From Corbicula japonica (taxonomy: Eukaryota; Mollusca; Bivalvia; Venerida; Cyrenidae): 64,000 nucleotides of DNA. The notes under the pieces are model-generated. The model saw nothing but the letters and a program-made list of their open reading frames with translations. It made no database searches and had not been told where the DNA came from. Positions 1 to 12,654 of the stretch are shown one piece after another. The translations under genes and the position numbers were made by a program. The stretch spans positions 1,312,001-1,376,000 of the forward strand of contig JAZAYU010000035.1 in NCBI GenBank assembly GCA_038501625.1, read 5' to 3'. Every line of letters starts with the position of its first letter. Positions within the stretch are counted from its first letter, which is position 1.

Positions 1-1371
1 TATTAATTCTGAAATATTTAATATATATTTTCTGCTAATTCGAAGCTCAAAATAACAGTGAAAACATTTCATTTATTTTGTCATTTTAAAGCCATTTCAA
101 TATTGGACGTTTGTTCCGCTGCTAAACTGTTTGTTTCACGATTTTTTAAATTTTTATCATTAACAATAACGATAATGATAAATTTCCATCTTAGCATATT
201 TTTCTTCAATTGTCCATTGTTTATGAAATCAATGCGCAAATGCTTTCACTTGAAATTTTCAAGGCATATTGCGAACATTTGTTTATTATTTGATGAAAGG
301 CGTTCATGAGCGTTGTAAATCACTGAACATGAAGCAATCATCATTGCTGAATATTTTTTTATATTGGATTTCCACATGTAAGCGTGAACAGTAAACAGTA
401 AACTATTGAGATGTGAAATGTGTACCGGATATTATTCGTACAGAAATAGGGACATGTAAGATTTACAGATCTATGTATTCGAAACATGCTACGAGCAAGC
501 GCGGTACGTGTCCGGCTATCACGTACGTGGCAGGAGACACGTCGACAATAAGGCCATCAGTGGTCCAAGGAAAGGACTATGATTTGTTTCAGGAATAATG
601 CATAATTTACATTTTTTCCAAAGGTGAAGATGTTTACTAGGTTTACGTTTTTGATTAAGCTAGAGATGACTATTATTTTTGTTCGGATTACATGAAATCA
701 TAGGCGCAGTAACACAATGAATATGCAAATGTCAGTGACGTCACAATTTCCCGCGTTTTGAAGAAAGCCAAATAACAGTAAATGTACGTGTGAATATAGA
801 GGACAAACCATGATGAAGCATAGAATTAAAAACGACACATCTGTCTGCTGAAACTGATGTTATATGAACGGATTGTAAGCTAATGGACATTTGTCACAGC
901 TCCTTAACAACCAAAACTCAATGATATGTTTACGAATGTCTTAAATCTGGCACCTTTTTCTAATAATATGCTACATGAAAAAACCATCGAGTCCGTTATT
1001 ATACACAACTTAATACGGTGGAAATTTATGGTATAAGCTATAGTAATTCATTTTCCTCTGAAATTGTCTTCAATTTTACATGTGTGTTATCTAGCATTAA
1101 ATTCCAATGCTTTCGGCAATGTTATGACTCTCGGTTGTTTTATCTTAATATGTAGGATTCTCAATTCTATAATTTCCTTTACATGTTATTCACAATGAAG
1201 GAATCAATTATATACTTCTTATTTCAAATAAATGCATAATCATTCCCATCGATCGGTCTCACTTTTTATATCATTTTTCGTGTTCATTCTGTCTTTGGGA
1301 TGTCAGTACACAGATTTCACTATTATAATTTCTTGCTTAAAACCCTTTACTTAATTATACGCCTTTCATCA
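1..1371. other. AT-rich stretch without a recognised gene
   Basis: Only short reading frames with no recognisable domain or convincing splice context. I searched it for the missing C-terminal (P-domain) exons of the minus-strand convertase and found none, but a short divergent exon could be missed by eye. Confidence 0.5.
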
Positions 1372-1580
1372 CATAGGTGACCAGTTCAGGTCCCAGTCAG
1401 CTAGCACAATAGTGCCATCTGATCTGGATCTAAAATTTGTGATTACTGGTCAGAAAAAAATTAATGATTCTAAAAGCGAACATTTTAAATCCAAATCAGA
1501 TCGCAAAGATGTGCCAGCTGATATGGATCTAAACTGTTCGCCCAAGCTATGAAGGTATATCTAAGGAGTAAAGGGTTAAC
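1372..1580. repeat. Dispersed repeat, GATCTGGATCTA family (copy 1)
   Basis: Contains the pair 'ccatctgatctggatctaa' and 'gctgatatggatctaaactg' followed by 'ttcgcc' and an 'aagggttaa' tail. The same motifs recur near 2005, 2665, 28685, 38745, 54125 and 62885. Each copy is about 100-300 bp and usually carries two GATC-rich motifs in opposite sense, suggesting a small inverted-repeat element. The family name is unknown to me. Confidence 0.6.
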
Positions 1581-2004
1581 AGAAGCCTTCATCCAGATAA
1601 TACATGGAAACCCCTATTTCCACTATCATATAGACAAGATGAAGGTCTTTGCGAGTGAACCAAGTTCTTTTGCTTTTTCGTAAATGGATACATGTATGAG
1701 AATCATGGCACTGGTTATTCTCAAGAAGCAAAATCGCTTCGCTGGTTTTCTGTACTTTCAGTACTTTGATTTAAAAAGGCGACAGAATTTTCTGGTGGTA
1801 TCAGCATTATGCAATCTTATAGAACCATTGGTAAATAAGAATGACTGATGGAAACGATTAATGTATAGCACTGGAGTAAAGAAACACAACAACCTATAAC
1901 TTAAACTTCTTCTTTTTACATGAAATGGAAGCGTTGTGAAAATTAAGTAATGAATTACTAACATTACAATTTTAATAACGGCATATTTTAACTCTACGGG
2001 TTTT

Positions 2005-2200
2005 TATCGCATGAATGAACCAATCCAGACCAGCTAGCATACTTATGCCGTCTGATCAGGATCTGAACTATTCACGTTTTGATTCATTAGGTTATTTCCG
2101 ATTAAGAAGGAAACATCGTAGATCCTGATTCAGGCAGCATGGATAAGCTGGCTGATCTGGATCTACACTGTTCGCACATGCAATTAAATCCTTGTGTGTG
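2005..2200. repeat. Dispersed repeat, GATCTGGATCTA family (copy 2)
   Basis: Begins with 'ccaatccagaccagctagca', then 'gatcaggatctgaactattc', and ends with 'gctgatctggatctacactg' and 'ttcgcacatgcaatt'. This is the best preserved copy of the family here. Confidence 0.6.
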
Positions 2201-2526
2201 GATTAAAAAGTTAAAAACGTTCTCATAAAGGATAGTAATTTCTAACAGTGTTAAAACTGTTGAATACTTCATAAACAATATAAAAAAAACTGATGCATTT
2301 TTGGCTGCTTTACTTTTTTTCCATTACTATATACATGATGCTCTTTTAATGATACTGATGGCCAGTTATTGATCTTTCAAAGATTATATATCATGGATGA
2401 AAGTTACAAAAATCAACATTTACTATCACAATGTTGCAGAATCTGCAGTCTGTGAGGTTTTAAAAATCGTCTTAAGGACCTTGAATTAGTTACAATTAAT
2501 ATAGAATAAGGATGAAGATCGATGTT

Positions 2527-2562
2527 ATATAATTATATATATATACATATATATATTTGTTT
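2527..2562. repeat. AT-rich dinucleotide tract
   Basis: Short TA/AT microsatellite tract interrupted by single C bases. Confidence 0.7.
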
Positions 2563-2664
2563 CACTACTCCATCTTTTCTTGACTTACCGGTACTTATCA
2601 TCTCTTAAGTTATTGTGGAATCATTCATTTTTCTGGCTTATTTCAAAACTCCATTTAATAAGGA

Positions 2665-2750
2665 TTTGTCGCATGTGTAACTAGTTTAGATCCAGATAAG
2701 CTGGCACATCATCCCATCCCATATGGTTCTACACTGTTCGCCTACGCGCT
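2665..2750. repeat. Dispersed repeat, GATCTGGATCTA family (partial copy 3)
   Basis: Partial copy with 'gtttagatccagataagctg' and a 'ctacactgttcgcc' end. The following 2751-3474 holds no gene I can support. Confidence 0.5.
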
Positions 2751-3929
2751 TATTGTTATATATTTAAGAAAAAAAATTATTTTGCTACGCATATGAATTT
2801 CAAGACTCCCGGTTAATGGTATTGGAGTACGAACATTTTGCATATTACGCATGTTTTAATGATACATGATAAAAAGTAATAAGTGGTTGATAAATTTTGC
2901 CCAGTGACTTATACAAACAATGTCAGGTCAAAGCATATATTTAAAAAATGAAATGATTAAACTTTAACCCTTAACAGTCTGATTTTTTTGGATTTTTGAA
3001 GATCACAAGGTTACCATAGTTTATCTTGCTCTTTACTTGTTAACTTATGAAAACAACTGTCATTTGCTAATTGAATAAAATTAAAACAAGTTATAATAAA
3101 AAGTGATTTTGCGATAAAATCATTGCCAAATTTAATGCTTTAACTATCCAGTTAATATGATTTCAGTTTATAGTTAAATGTTAACTGTTTTATCACAGCG
3201 GAGGGTTAATTTTGTAGTCTTAATAGTCGCAGGTTTTTAGGAATCTTCAGTACCGCAATGGTGAATTAGTCACGTGACTACCAATATGGCGGCGGTCAAT
3301 TTATCAATTCTGGGATTGTCTATATACCGTGTTGGAATAAGAACACTTGTAAAATAGTCGATTAACTAATGCAAATATTATGTTGCGGACAACCAGACGT
3401 TAGGAGGCGTCACCAGAATTTGCATTCTGAATACCTCCCAATGAACAGGCCCGATCATACCAATACTACAATGAAGTGCAATGGCAGTCGTCATCGAAAA
3501 GTATCAATATCTCTCTAACCGCCTAATGCAGTTCAATAAATGAATCTTTTAAAATTTATCGTTACTTGACAAACGTGAAGCAAAGTTAGTCTAAGAACAG
3601 ACCAGAATGATTGCTACATATAGTTAAACTAGAAATGTGTCCATAGGACACGGATGCCCCCGCTATGCATCGTTTTCAGATACTAAAGTGCAATGATGGG
3701 AATAATAGCATTTCATAGACAGTGATGTTCGAGTAATTATAAGAATATGCATAAACTTGATGATCAAGTGAATTATTTGTATTTGTGGCACTGTTGTCTT
3801 CTCATTACGGAAATGTCTGTGAAGAAGTTGGTGGTAATGCAATGCAATGTCATAGTGAACATTTGTGCCAAGTTATTTTGAAATCCCTTCCTTCATAAAG
3901 AAGTTATAGCCCGAACAAGTAAATTCAAG

Positions 3930-5080
3930 TTTTAGTAACTGTGACCTTGACCTTGGACTTACAGGCATGGGTAATGTACGCAACACACCACCTTGTCATG
4001 GTGAACATTTGTGCCAAGTTATTTTGAAAACCCTCCATTCAAAAGAGTTATAGCCCGGACAAGGAAATTCTATTTTTAGTAACAGTGACCTTGACCTTGG
4101 ACCTACGCGAATGGACATGGTACAAGACTCACCACCTTGTCATGGTGAACATTTCTGTCAAGTTATTTTGAAATTACTCTATTCCTAACTTAGTTACAAC
4201 CCTGACAAGAAAATTCTATTTAGTAACAGTGACCTTGACCTTGGACGTACAGGCATGGGCATGGTATGGGACACACCATCTTGTCATGATGAACATTTGT
4301 GTCAAGTTATTTTGAAATCAATCTATTCCTAACAAAGTTACAGCCCGGACAAGAGAATTCTATTTTTAGTAACAGTGACCTTGACCTACAGGCATGGGCA
4401 TGATACGCGATACACCGCCCTGTCATGGTTAACACTTGTGTCAAGTTATTTTAAAATCCCTCCATTTATAATGAAGTTACAGCCCAGACAAGAAAATTCT
4501 ATTTTTAGTAAAAGTGACCATGACCTTGGACCTTCAGGCTTGGGTATTGTGCGGACACACTGCCTTGTCATAGTGAACATTTGAACAAAGTTATTTTGAA
4601 ATCCCTCCGTTCATAACAAAGTAACAGTCCGGACAAGAGAATTCTATTTTTAGTAACAGTGACCTTGACCTTTGACCGACAGGCATGGGCATGGTACTCG
4701 ACACATCGCCCTGTCATGGTTAACATTTGTGCCAAGTTATTTTGAAATCCCTCCATTCATAACAAAGTAACAGCCCGGACAAGAAAATTCTTAAATTTTT
4801 AGTAACAGTGACCTTGACCTACCACCTAATGGCTTGGGCATGTATGTGACATACCGTCTTGATATGTTGAACAATTATACCAAGTTATTCAAAAATCCAA
4901 TCAGAAATAACAAAGTAACAGAGCGGACAAGATTTTGCAAGAAAATTCTATTTTTAGTAACAGTGACCTTGACCTTGGACCTACCGGCATGGGTATTGTC
5001 ACGACACACCGCCTTGTTATGGTGAACATTTGTGCCAAGTTAATTTAAAATCCCTCCATTCCAAACAAAGTTAAAGGCAA
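3930..5080 (-). repeat. ~145-bp tandem module with TCAAGGTCA sites
   Basis: TGACCTTGA, the complement of TCAAGGTCA, occurs at 3942, 4086, 4230, 4376, 4515 (one variant base), 4660, 4809 and 4964, giving spacings of 139-155 bp. Conserved flanks are 'tagtaacagtgacc', 'gaacatttgtgccaagttat' and 'aaatccctccattcataac'. It lies inside the pearl-like element. Small reading frames here are by-products of the repeat. Confidence 0.8.
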
Positions 5081-5289
5081 AGTGTATATTTTTCTTAACA
5101 CAAAATGTAAGTGAAAAAGGGGCATAATTTGAAAAATATTGGAAGCAGGATTATGGGTCTTGTTGGTTATGATGTAGATTTTGATGGTGAAAATATATTT
5201 CAAGTTTCAAGGTAGTATCTCAAGTAGTTTTAAAGTTATGGGCAAAATGCATATTTTGCTTAACACAAAATATAAGAAACAAGATAAAT

Positions 5290-5970
5290 TCCTATTAAAA
5301 CTAATGTAAATGGAAGTATCAAAGGGCCATAACTTCTGAACGGAACATGTAAGAGCAAAACCCCACCTCTATGCACAACAACATATCAGGCCAAGCATTG
5401 CGGTAAAGTTTCATCAAATTCCCAGCAGAGGTGTAGGAGGAGTTGCGTTCATGAAATATACTCCTATTAAAACTAATGTAAATGGAAGTATCAAAGGGCC
5501 ATAACTTCTGAACGGAACATGTAAGAGCGAAACCCCACCTTCATGCACAACAACATATCAGGCAAAGCATTGTGGTCAAGTTTCATTGAATTCCCACCAG
5601 TAGTGTAGGAGGAGTTGCGTTCACGAGATATACTCCTATTAAAACTATTGTAAATGGAAGTATCAAAGGGCCATAACTTCTGAACAGAACATGTAAGAGC
5701 GAAACCCCACCTTTATGCACAACAACATATCAGGCCAAGCATTGTGGTCAAGTTTCATTAAATTCCCACCAGTAGTGTAGGAGGAGTTGCGTTCACGAGA
5801 TATACTCCTATTAAAAATAATGTAAATGGAAGTATCAAAGGGCCATAACTTCTGAACGGAAAATGTAAGAGCGAAACCCCACCTTCATGCACAATTACAT
5901 ATCAGGCCAAGTATTGTGGTCAAGTTTCATTAAATTCCCACCAGTAGTGTAGGAGGAGTTGCGTTCACGA
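5290..5970. repeat. ~172-bp tandem module (4 copies)
   Basis: Copies begin with 'tcctattaaaactaatgtaa' near 5290, 5462, 5634 and 5806. Each contains 'gggccataacttctgaacgg' and ends in 'ggaggagttgcgttca'. The array leads straight into the ACGG run at about 5976-6022. Confidence 0.8.
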
Positions 5971-5975
5971 GAATA

Positions 5976-6022
5976 TCGGACGGAGGGACGGACGGAAGGA
6001 CGGACGGACGGACGGACGGACA
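5976..6022. repeat. ACGG tetranucleotide microsatellite
   Basis: Run of GGAC/ACGG units next to the outer inverted repeat of the pearl-like element. The equivalent run at 21369 in the second element is CCGT, i.e. the same motif on the other strand. Confidence 0.85.
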
Positions 6023-6533
6023 GGAGCAACTCTTAATGCCCGTCGCCATTTCATGGCGGGGGCATAAAAATGTCCCTGAAATTCTATCATATCCAACACA
6101 AAAATAAGCTACACAAAATACGAATTGTAATGCCAACATGAATAATATGATACTGAAAGCAATAAATGATGTAGGCGAATATAAAATAATAACAATTTCA
6201 AAGGCATTTTTACAAAATATCTCATATTGTACACATTTGTTAGACAAAGGGACCTTTTTGCTGCTAGAGAGATTTCTTTTTTTTATTTTTTATTGATGAA
6301 AGAGCAATGACGAAAGAAGCATTATCTCTATTTCATATTCGCCGAATAAGGTGTTTACGTCATTGGTTGCCTTTATGTACAGCACACTTACTATGTTAGG
6401 TGTAAATTTTTTTTTACATATATTCTTTTATCTGCATGAGCCAATGGCTCGAATATAAATGCTATAGTAACAATCCAATCGCAAATCTGGCTAGAACTGC
6501 GTAGGATTGTAAATTATTTAGAATTTTTATTAC

Positions 6534-9500
6534 CTTTCTTGCCCGCCCCATTAGTGTAGAAGTTTCCGTTTTTCAGGCCAGTTTTGATTGAGTATTCTAC
6601 AATCATGTGTTGTATATCTCTCCACGTCAGCTCAGGACTGAAATGATCAAAGTTTGTTATCAGTACAACAAATGACGACTCTATTGACACAGTCAAGGAA
6701 GGTAATGAAGTAGTAATTCATTTAGCAGTAATGAAGTTCTTCTACTTACCAAGCTGTAAGTACTGTTCTTAATATATGGCTCCATTAGATTCTCCATATT
6801 TCTCAACTCGCCATAACTTTTCTTATTACATATCATAGCTGGCAAGCCATATTCGTTCTAAATTATGGAAGCATCACATTTTAACCCAAAGTTATTTTAA
6901 AAACTTTTGCGTCATGCATACATTCTTGAAGAATGGCTTAAGACTTACTTGGCTTGAAGAACCAATGCTATGATTCCAGAGGCTACGGGGGTGGCCGCTG
7001 ATGTTCCTTGAAAGCCTACGATGCACGTGTCGTTTCGATTAGTTGTTGCCTTAAAATACAATACAATACAAACTTTACGGGGCGCTTGTGTAAGGTAGGT
7101 AGGTCTTCTGAAAATTTTTGACACGCCATATTAGCTGCTTATATCATTTTATATTATTTGGTATTATTATTTAAAACAATTAACATTACTAACTCGAATT
7201 TAAGAGTCCACTATACTCCTCCCCTGCACGTTCGTCGACAAAAACAGAATTATAAAAAACTCAATAACGGTAAAATGTCATTCAATGATACTTTGCACAT
7301 ATGAATGTAGCACGCCATTAACAAACATATAAACATATAAAAATGTTCTGTATTTAAAATTAGTTTTAAATAAACTTACACAAAGTTAAATAAGGATTAT
7401 CAGCAAAAGTATTTACAAATTTCATATCGCAACGTTTTTAAGGAGAACTGATCACTGGAAAAACATTTAATTCGATCATGTTTGCTATTGCATCATTCTT
7501 GGAGAAATTATCACGTTACTGTTTGCATTTCAATAATCAGATAACAAAAAAAATATTCCGAACTAAGTTTAATTATTCTAACTATAATTATGAATTATTT
7601 TGTTATAGTTTCAGAATTCTAACTATATGTATGAACTATATGTTTTCTTTATTTGGCTGCTCATACTAAAAAATATATAATGCTTCATACCCGTGAAAAT
7701 TTGTATTAAATTTGTTTTGTGTAGGATTAAGATTGGGGTAACACAATTAATAATAAAATTCATTTCGGGCTTAATCTATGTTTTATAAGGCATAGTTTAG
7801 ATAAAAAAGAACCTAAAAAGACGAATTCAATCCTATAGGAGGGGATTTTAAGAAAACCACAACTTACAAGTGTTCTTTGCGTGTTATCACCTCCATATGT
7901 AGCGACCATAACTGATGTACACTCTTCCGTATACCAAGCTGCGGAAGAGTCTGGCGCCAGGGAGGTCACCGCTATCGTGTACATACTGTTTGCCCATCCA
8001 TCTACATTACAGTCATCACTGTTAGCTCCTCCGTTACCGGCGGCCCAGGTATAAATCACACCTTTGCCACCTCGGCCCTATAACAATACATTGCTCTAGC
8101 CTTCTTATTTCAAATGTTGTTCAGTTCAACTCAGTGGTTTACATGTAGTATACATTACTCTGTTATTTACCTCATAACAATACACTTTTGGCGTCTAATC
8201 GACAAGAACACGATCAATGACAGGAATAAAGAAAGCAGACAGCTTCCGTCTTCCTTGACACGATTTTTTACAACGATAAAACCCCTGCCACCGTCAAAAA
8301 ACAGAGAGAGATCAGCAAAGCAATTAAGCTACAGATGGGAAAAATAAAAATCGTAACAATCATGATGAGCGCTGTGGTAGCTTTTCTTCTTTAATTTACG
8401 AATACCGATTATATTTAATTTAGGAAAATCACTCACCATAAAACACTGATGAAGAAATACCGTGCTGCAGTAGTGATTTAAACTTAAGCTACATTTTTCA
8501 ATTAAATTTGGATATCGTCGATGAAATTTTAAAGTTTTTATTAAATCGTGGTACCGTTACCCGTTTTAAGACTTTTGTTATGCCTTCATTACTTTCGTTC
8601 GATTGTTAACTTTATCACATACTCTAGAAAAGCAAACAAGCTGTGAAATATAAACCCCGTAAGATGTTGCAAGTTGGACATACCATCAAAAAATGTAAAA
8701 AAAAAAAATAAATAATTAAATTATTTTTATCATATATTTCAGTAGGACGAAAACATTTTGAGTTTAATGATTAAGGTCAATAAATTTGGTTGCCAAGCAA
8801 TATCTCAAAGATGCTTCCTTTTCAAAAATGTGCTCATAAAGCTCTTATTTTATTGCTTCGTTAAATTAATAAAAGAATTTAGTTAATTAAGTCGTTTATA
8901 AGAAAAGTTACATTCTGCAAAAGATGGACTACCTACATTTGTTACACCTTGTACCAGTGCGGCCTGTTGCACAGATGAAAGGTCTGAATTAAAATCCATG
9001 CCATTGTCCGAAGGCCCCCAGCTGTTACTGTAGATGTCGATGTTTGCCAGCTGATGCACTAGAGCCGATGCTTCTTCTGAGTCGGTAGCTCCGTAGACTT
9101 CATCAAGCAAGCGGATCGCTTACGCAAATATTAAAACAATTGTTAACTATCAACTCATAAGTCTTCATTTAAACAATTCCTAATAAATCAATATGTATAA
9201 AGGAAGATAGGCTTATCAGGAATGGCCAAGTCCACAGCCTTTCCACACAACAAAACGTTAAGAGGAGAAGAGAGCATGATATTACAACTATCAGTTTCAA
9301 AATAGACGCCACAAAGAATGCCGTTTCAGTTTTCTTGAAAAACACCTTTTTGCTTCTTTCTTTTGTTTATAAGAGCTATACGAGAGGTAGTGGAAGTGTA
9401 GTAGGCTTGGCTTATCTGTGTTGGTCAATGACATTTAATATATTGCAACATATATATCACTTTGTTTTATATTATTTTTACTTACCCTTTTTCTTGCAAA

Positions 9501-12500
9501 AATTAATTCTTGACAAATAGGGAACATGAACTATGTTTGTTTAGACCTGACGATTCCTGATTTTGTTTTTGTTTTGTTTTCCTAAAATGCCACTTAACTT
9601 CCTTACAAATATAATTAAAAATGCTTAGTTAATTTAAACGAAATTATTTTTTACATTGTAATTATCAAAGCGTAGTAACGATACTGCAAAATGTCGTTAT
9701 CAATCTAAAAATGGGCTAGATATAGGGACAGTGAACACATTCTTTTTATGCGATTTTGTCACGCTGAACATTTAAAATAATAATTTTCTCATTATGCAGT
9801 AATGAAGCACTGTTTGCAGTGGATGACCCTATACTGGCTATACCTGGTATTGAAGCCTCGTAGGCAGTACCTATGACACACTTCGTGTTCTTGACTGCGG
9901 CTACAACACCCGCACAGTTTGTACCATGACTACAAACAACAACAACAAAAACAACAACAACGACACGATTTATAATTTGTTAAGCAAAGAAGTCAATCTT
10001 TTCTTTGTTTTCTTTAAATTGAAAAAAAGAACAATTTTGGACATTGATGTTAAAGATATAAGTATGTTATCGCTCTGATTGTGCGATGCCTTGGTGTTAT
10101 TTCAGTAAATGCCCAGCTGTATGTAATCTAGGGATTTGAAAGCAATTTAGCAATTATCAATGCAGAAGAATGAACTCGCGGAACTTGTTTTCAAGCAATC
10201 ATGCTGGAGAGTTCTTGAAAATCAACTTAGAATCTAAATTTGTTTTATCCCTTTATCGCGATCTTTTGATTGTCTGTTTCGGGTCACAATTACGGGTAAC
10301 CTCATTTATTTCTGTTTCTGTTTTACACTTATAGCTAGATGGAGCTAGGTATATATTTAACATTAACATCGTTGTTTCATGCAGTATAATACACTTATAT
10401 CGTGATCTTTCTTATGTATCTCTAGGTGCTCATGTCACAATTCTGCCCGTTTCCTTGAAAATGCCATTATCTTTTCTATGCAAAACTTCCGGGTAGATGG
10501 ATGGGTTGATATTATTTATCGAACTTGTACACTACGGATAAGGAGTCGACTTTGTTAATATCCACCAGTGGCAAATGTTTTGCAGCATATTGTCTGTCAG
10601 TGCCATTATCCTATGCATGTCATCTATCAAGTAGGTGGATGGGTTGTGCCAAGACAAGAAGCAAGAGTAGGTTTGGTGCATCGCAGTAGCCGCCAGTGAC
10701 AAAAGTTTTGCCGCTGGTCATTTAAAGGCGGTAAAGCCACACCCCCTCCAGCTTTTTTATTTTTGCAATTGTTTTTGGCTTCTAAGTTTAGAAATGGACT
10801 GTATTATAAGCAAAAACTTTTTCACTATATATCTTCCTTGGAAAGTCGATTTCTGTTCGTACATTTCCTGATATGCATATTTAACTTCGAAGTCAATCGG
10901 AGAGAATGTAAACATAAAAACTATTAAAGACAAATAGAAAAACTTATTTTTACTTTCATTTGTTTGAAAATGGTACTAACCCGTCGGTGCTATACACATG
11001 TGACGGATCCGATGTATTGTAGATTATGTCAATACTTAACGAAGCTTTCTGAAAATATATGAACACACATGCATTAAAAGCTTACAATAGGATAGTGCTT
11101 ATCAAGTTTAGTAATCATTTATCAATTTTAGCTTTATATGTAGTTTTTAATTTAAGCAGATGAAATACACAGAACAATTAAGTTCATTAAATGATATATT
11201 TTTGAAAGAAAAAAAATAAAATCAAAGCACTTGGCAAGACATTTTTACTTATAAAATATAAAGCGTCACTTGTTCGTATGGCTTACGTAGTTCGCAGAAA
11301 GGTCAGAATGGCTGGTTTCGATACCGTCGTCCACAATGGCCACTGTAACTCCTTTACCAGTATATCCACTATCCCATACATTGTATACACCCATTGACGG
11401 TGTGTGACTTGGGGCCTGTAATAATAATAATAACAATATTAATAGACTGACACACGGTTTCACACTGGGTAACCTGGTACGCTTCGCGGAAGGCATTACG
11501 CCGCGATTACGGTAAATGCAACGCGCCCTTAACAGGCATAAACGGTGTTAATAAAGAAAATTTTGTGGCGTGAGGTAAAAAAAGCTCAGAGTTCCAGATA
11601 CCAGTTTAGCCAGGGTAGCTTGGTTACATAATAAGAAAATACTCAATAACTTTATTACAAGAATAAATTATGCCGGACGTTCATGTCTTAATGATCTGTT
11701 TCAGTTAAAGTTGTACCGAAAACTCAGCCGCGTCTCTGAAAATCTTAAAACTCATTACAACAGACTGAAAATACAGACATATAGGTGACATACATAATTA
11801 TACTAATTAAATCATGTTTGCTGTTCGGGAAATATTCAAAACAAATGTAGCAGTTGTGCGTAAATAATTGTTTTCGCTTGTCTATTAAGCGTATTTAGGG
11901 AATAAGTCAACTTCTCCTTGCTGATTTTTATATACTGACTTTTATTTTATTTTAAGGTTTTTGTAAATGTGTATTAAATAATATTAATATTATATCACTT
12001 GGTTACTTTCTCAAAAGAGTTTATACGAGAATTTGCGTTGAAACCTGACTACCCCAGTAGAGTTCTTTCGATTGCCACTGATCTTTCCAAAAGAGTAACT
12101 TTGAAAGCCACCGAACACGATACATACATGAAAATATTGCAGGCTTGGTTTGATTGAACCTGCTCATGGGCAGTAATGTAAATGCATATTACTGCCAACG
12201 CCGACTAACCCCCTGGTTCACTGCAACTCAACAATGTGAAAAACAGCATGCGCCTTAAAAACGGTGCGACAAAATTACAATCTGCATGCTTCCTTAAACT
12301 TAACTTATAACTTTTAAGTCATACGACAAACCAAAATTGGCATTAAAATATTCTTACCAAATGCCATTGCTTTGACCAGCTGCTATCTGATATTGTCACA
12401 GCACGTTTTGATCGTCTTTTGACATGTGTTTCTCTGTATTTAATATTCAATTTCTTGTCACGAAACCATAAACGTTCCTGTTCAAAGGACAGCAACTAAA

Positions 12501-12622
12501 AAAAGACAAAACCCAGAGTTGATGAATAAATTTTTGATGGAGTCTACGTGTTTGTGTAGGGCACTTCTGATAATTGAAATGTGGAATATGCAATTAGGCA
12601 TGGCCACAACCAGAAGAAGTAG

Positions 12623-12654
<32 letters not shown>

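Larger units (their letters stand above)
3629..6073 (-). mobile_element. Pearl-like non-autonomous Helitron/Helentron element (minus orientation)
   Basis: Subterminal inverted repeats ATGCCCCCGC (3654) and GCGGGGGCAT (about 6055) bracket the element. Reading on the minus strand, the order is a CATTTTTATGCCCCCG start, a CCGT tetranucleotide run, a 172-bp tandem module, a ~145-bp tandem module, then a GTGTCCTATGGACAC hairpin (3638-3652) and a terminal CTAG before TT. A tetranucleotide run, core repeats, subterminal inverted repeats and a 3-prime hairpin are the known layout of oyster pearl and Drosophila DINE-1/Helentron-associated elements. No transposase is encoded. Exact termini are uncertain by several bases. 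Confidence 0.7.
3475..6325. mobile_element. Foldback element (family F1) split by a later insertion
   Basis: The left arm (about 3475-3628: 'gcaatggcagtcgtcatcg', 'caatatctctctaac') and the right part (6074-6325: 'atgaataatatgatactga', 'caatgacgaaagaagc') match the two ends of the foldback at 19331-19797 and the middle of those at 13207, 30961 and 52935. Between them lies a complete Helentron-like element (3629-6073). The natural reading is that an older foldback was interrupted by a younger insertion. Confidence 0.55.

Noticed and set aside
4375..6247. Short open frames on both strands in the 3.6-6.2 kb region
   Set aside because: They overlap tandem modules and the ACGG run of the pearl-like element.
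6742..6859. Possible convertase exon on the minus strand (acceptor ATTTAG, donor GTAAGT, open for ~38 codons)
   Set aside because: Spliced after 6949 its phase gives an early stop, while exons 6949-7049 and 6534-6637 join directly to give the conserved ANPELTWRD. It could at most be a cryptic or poison exon.
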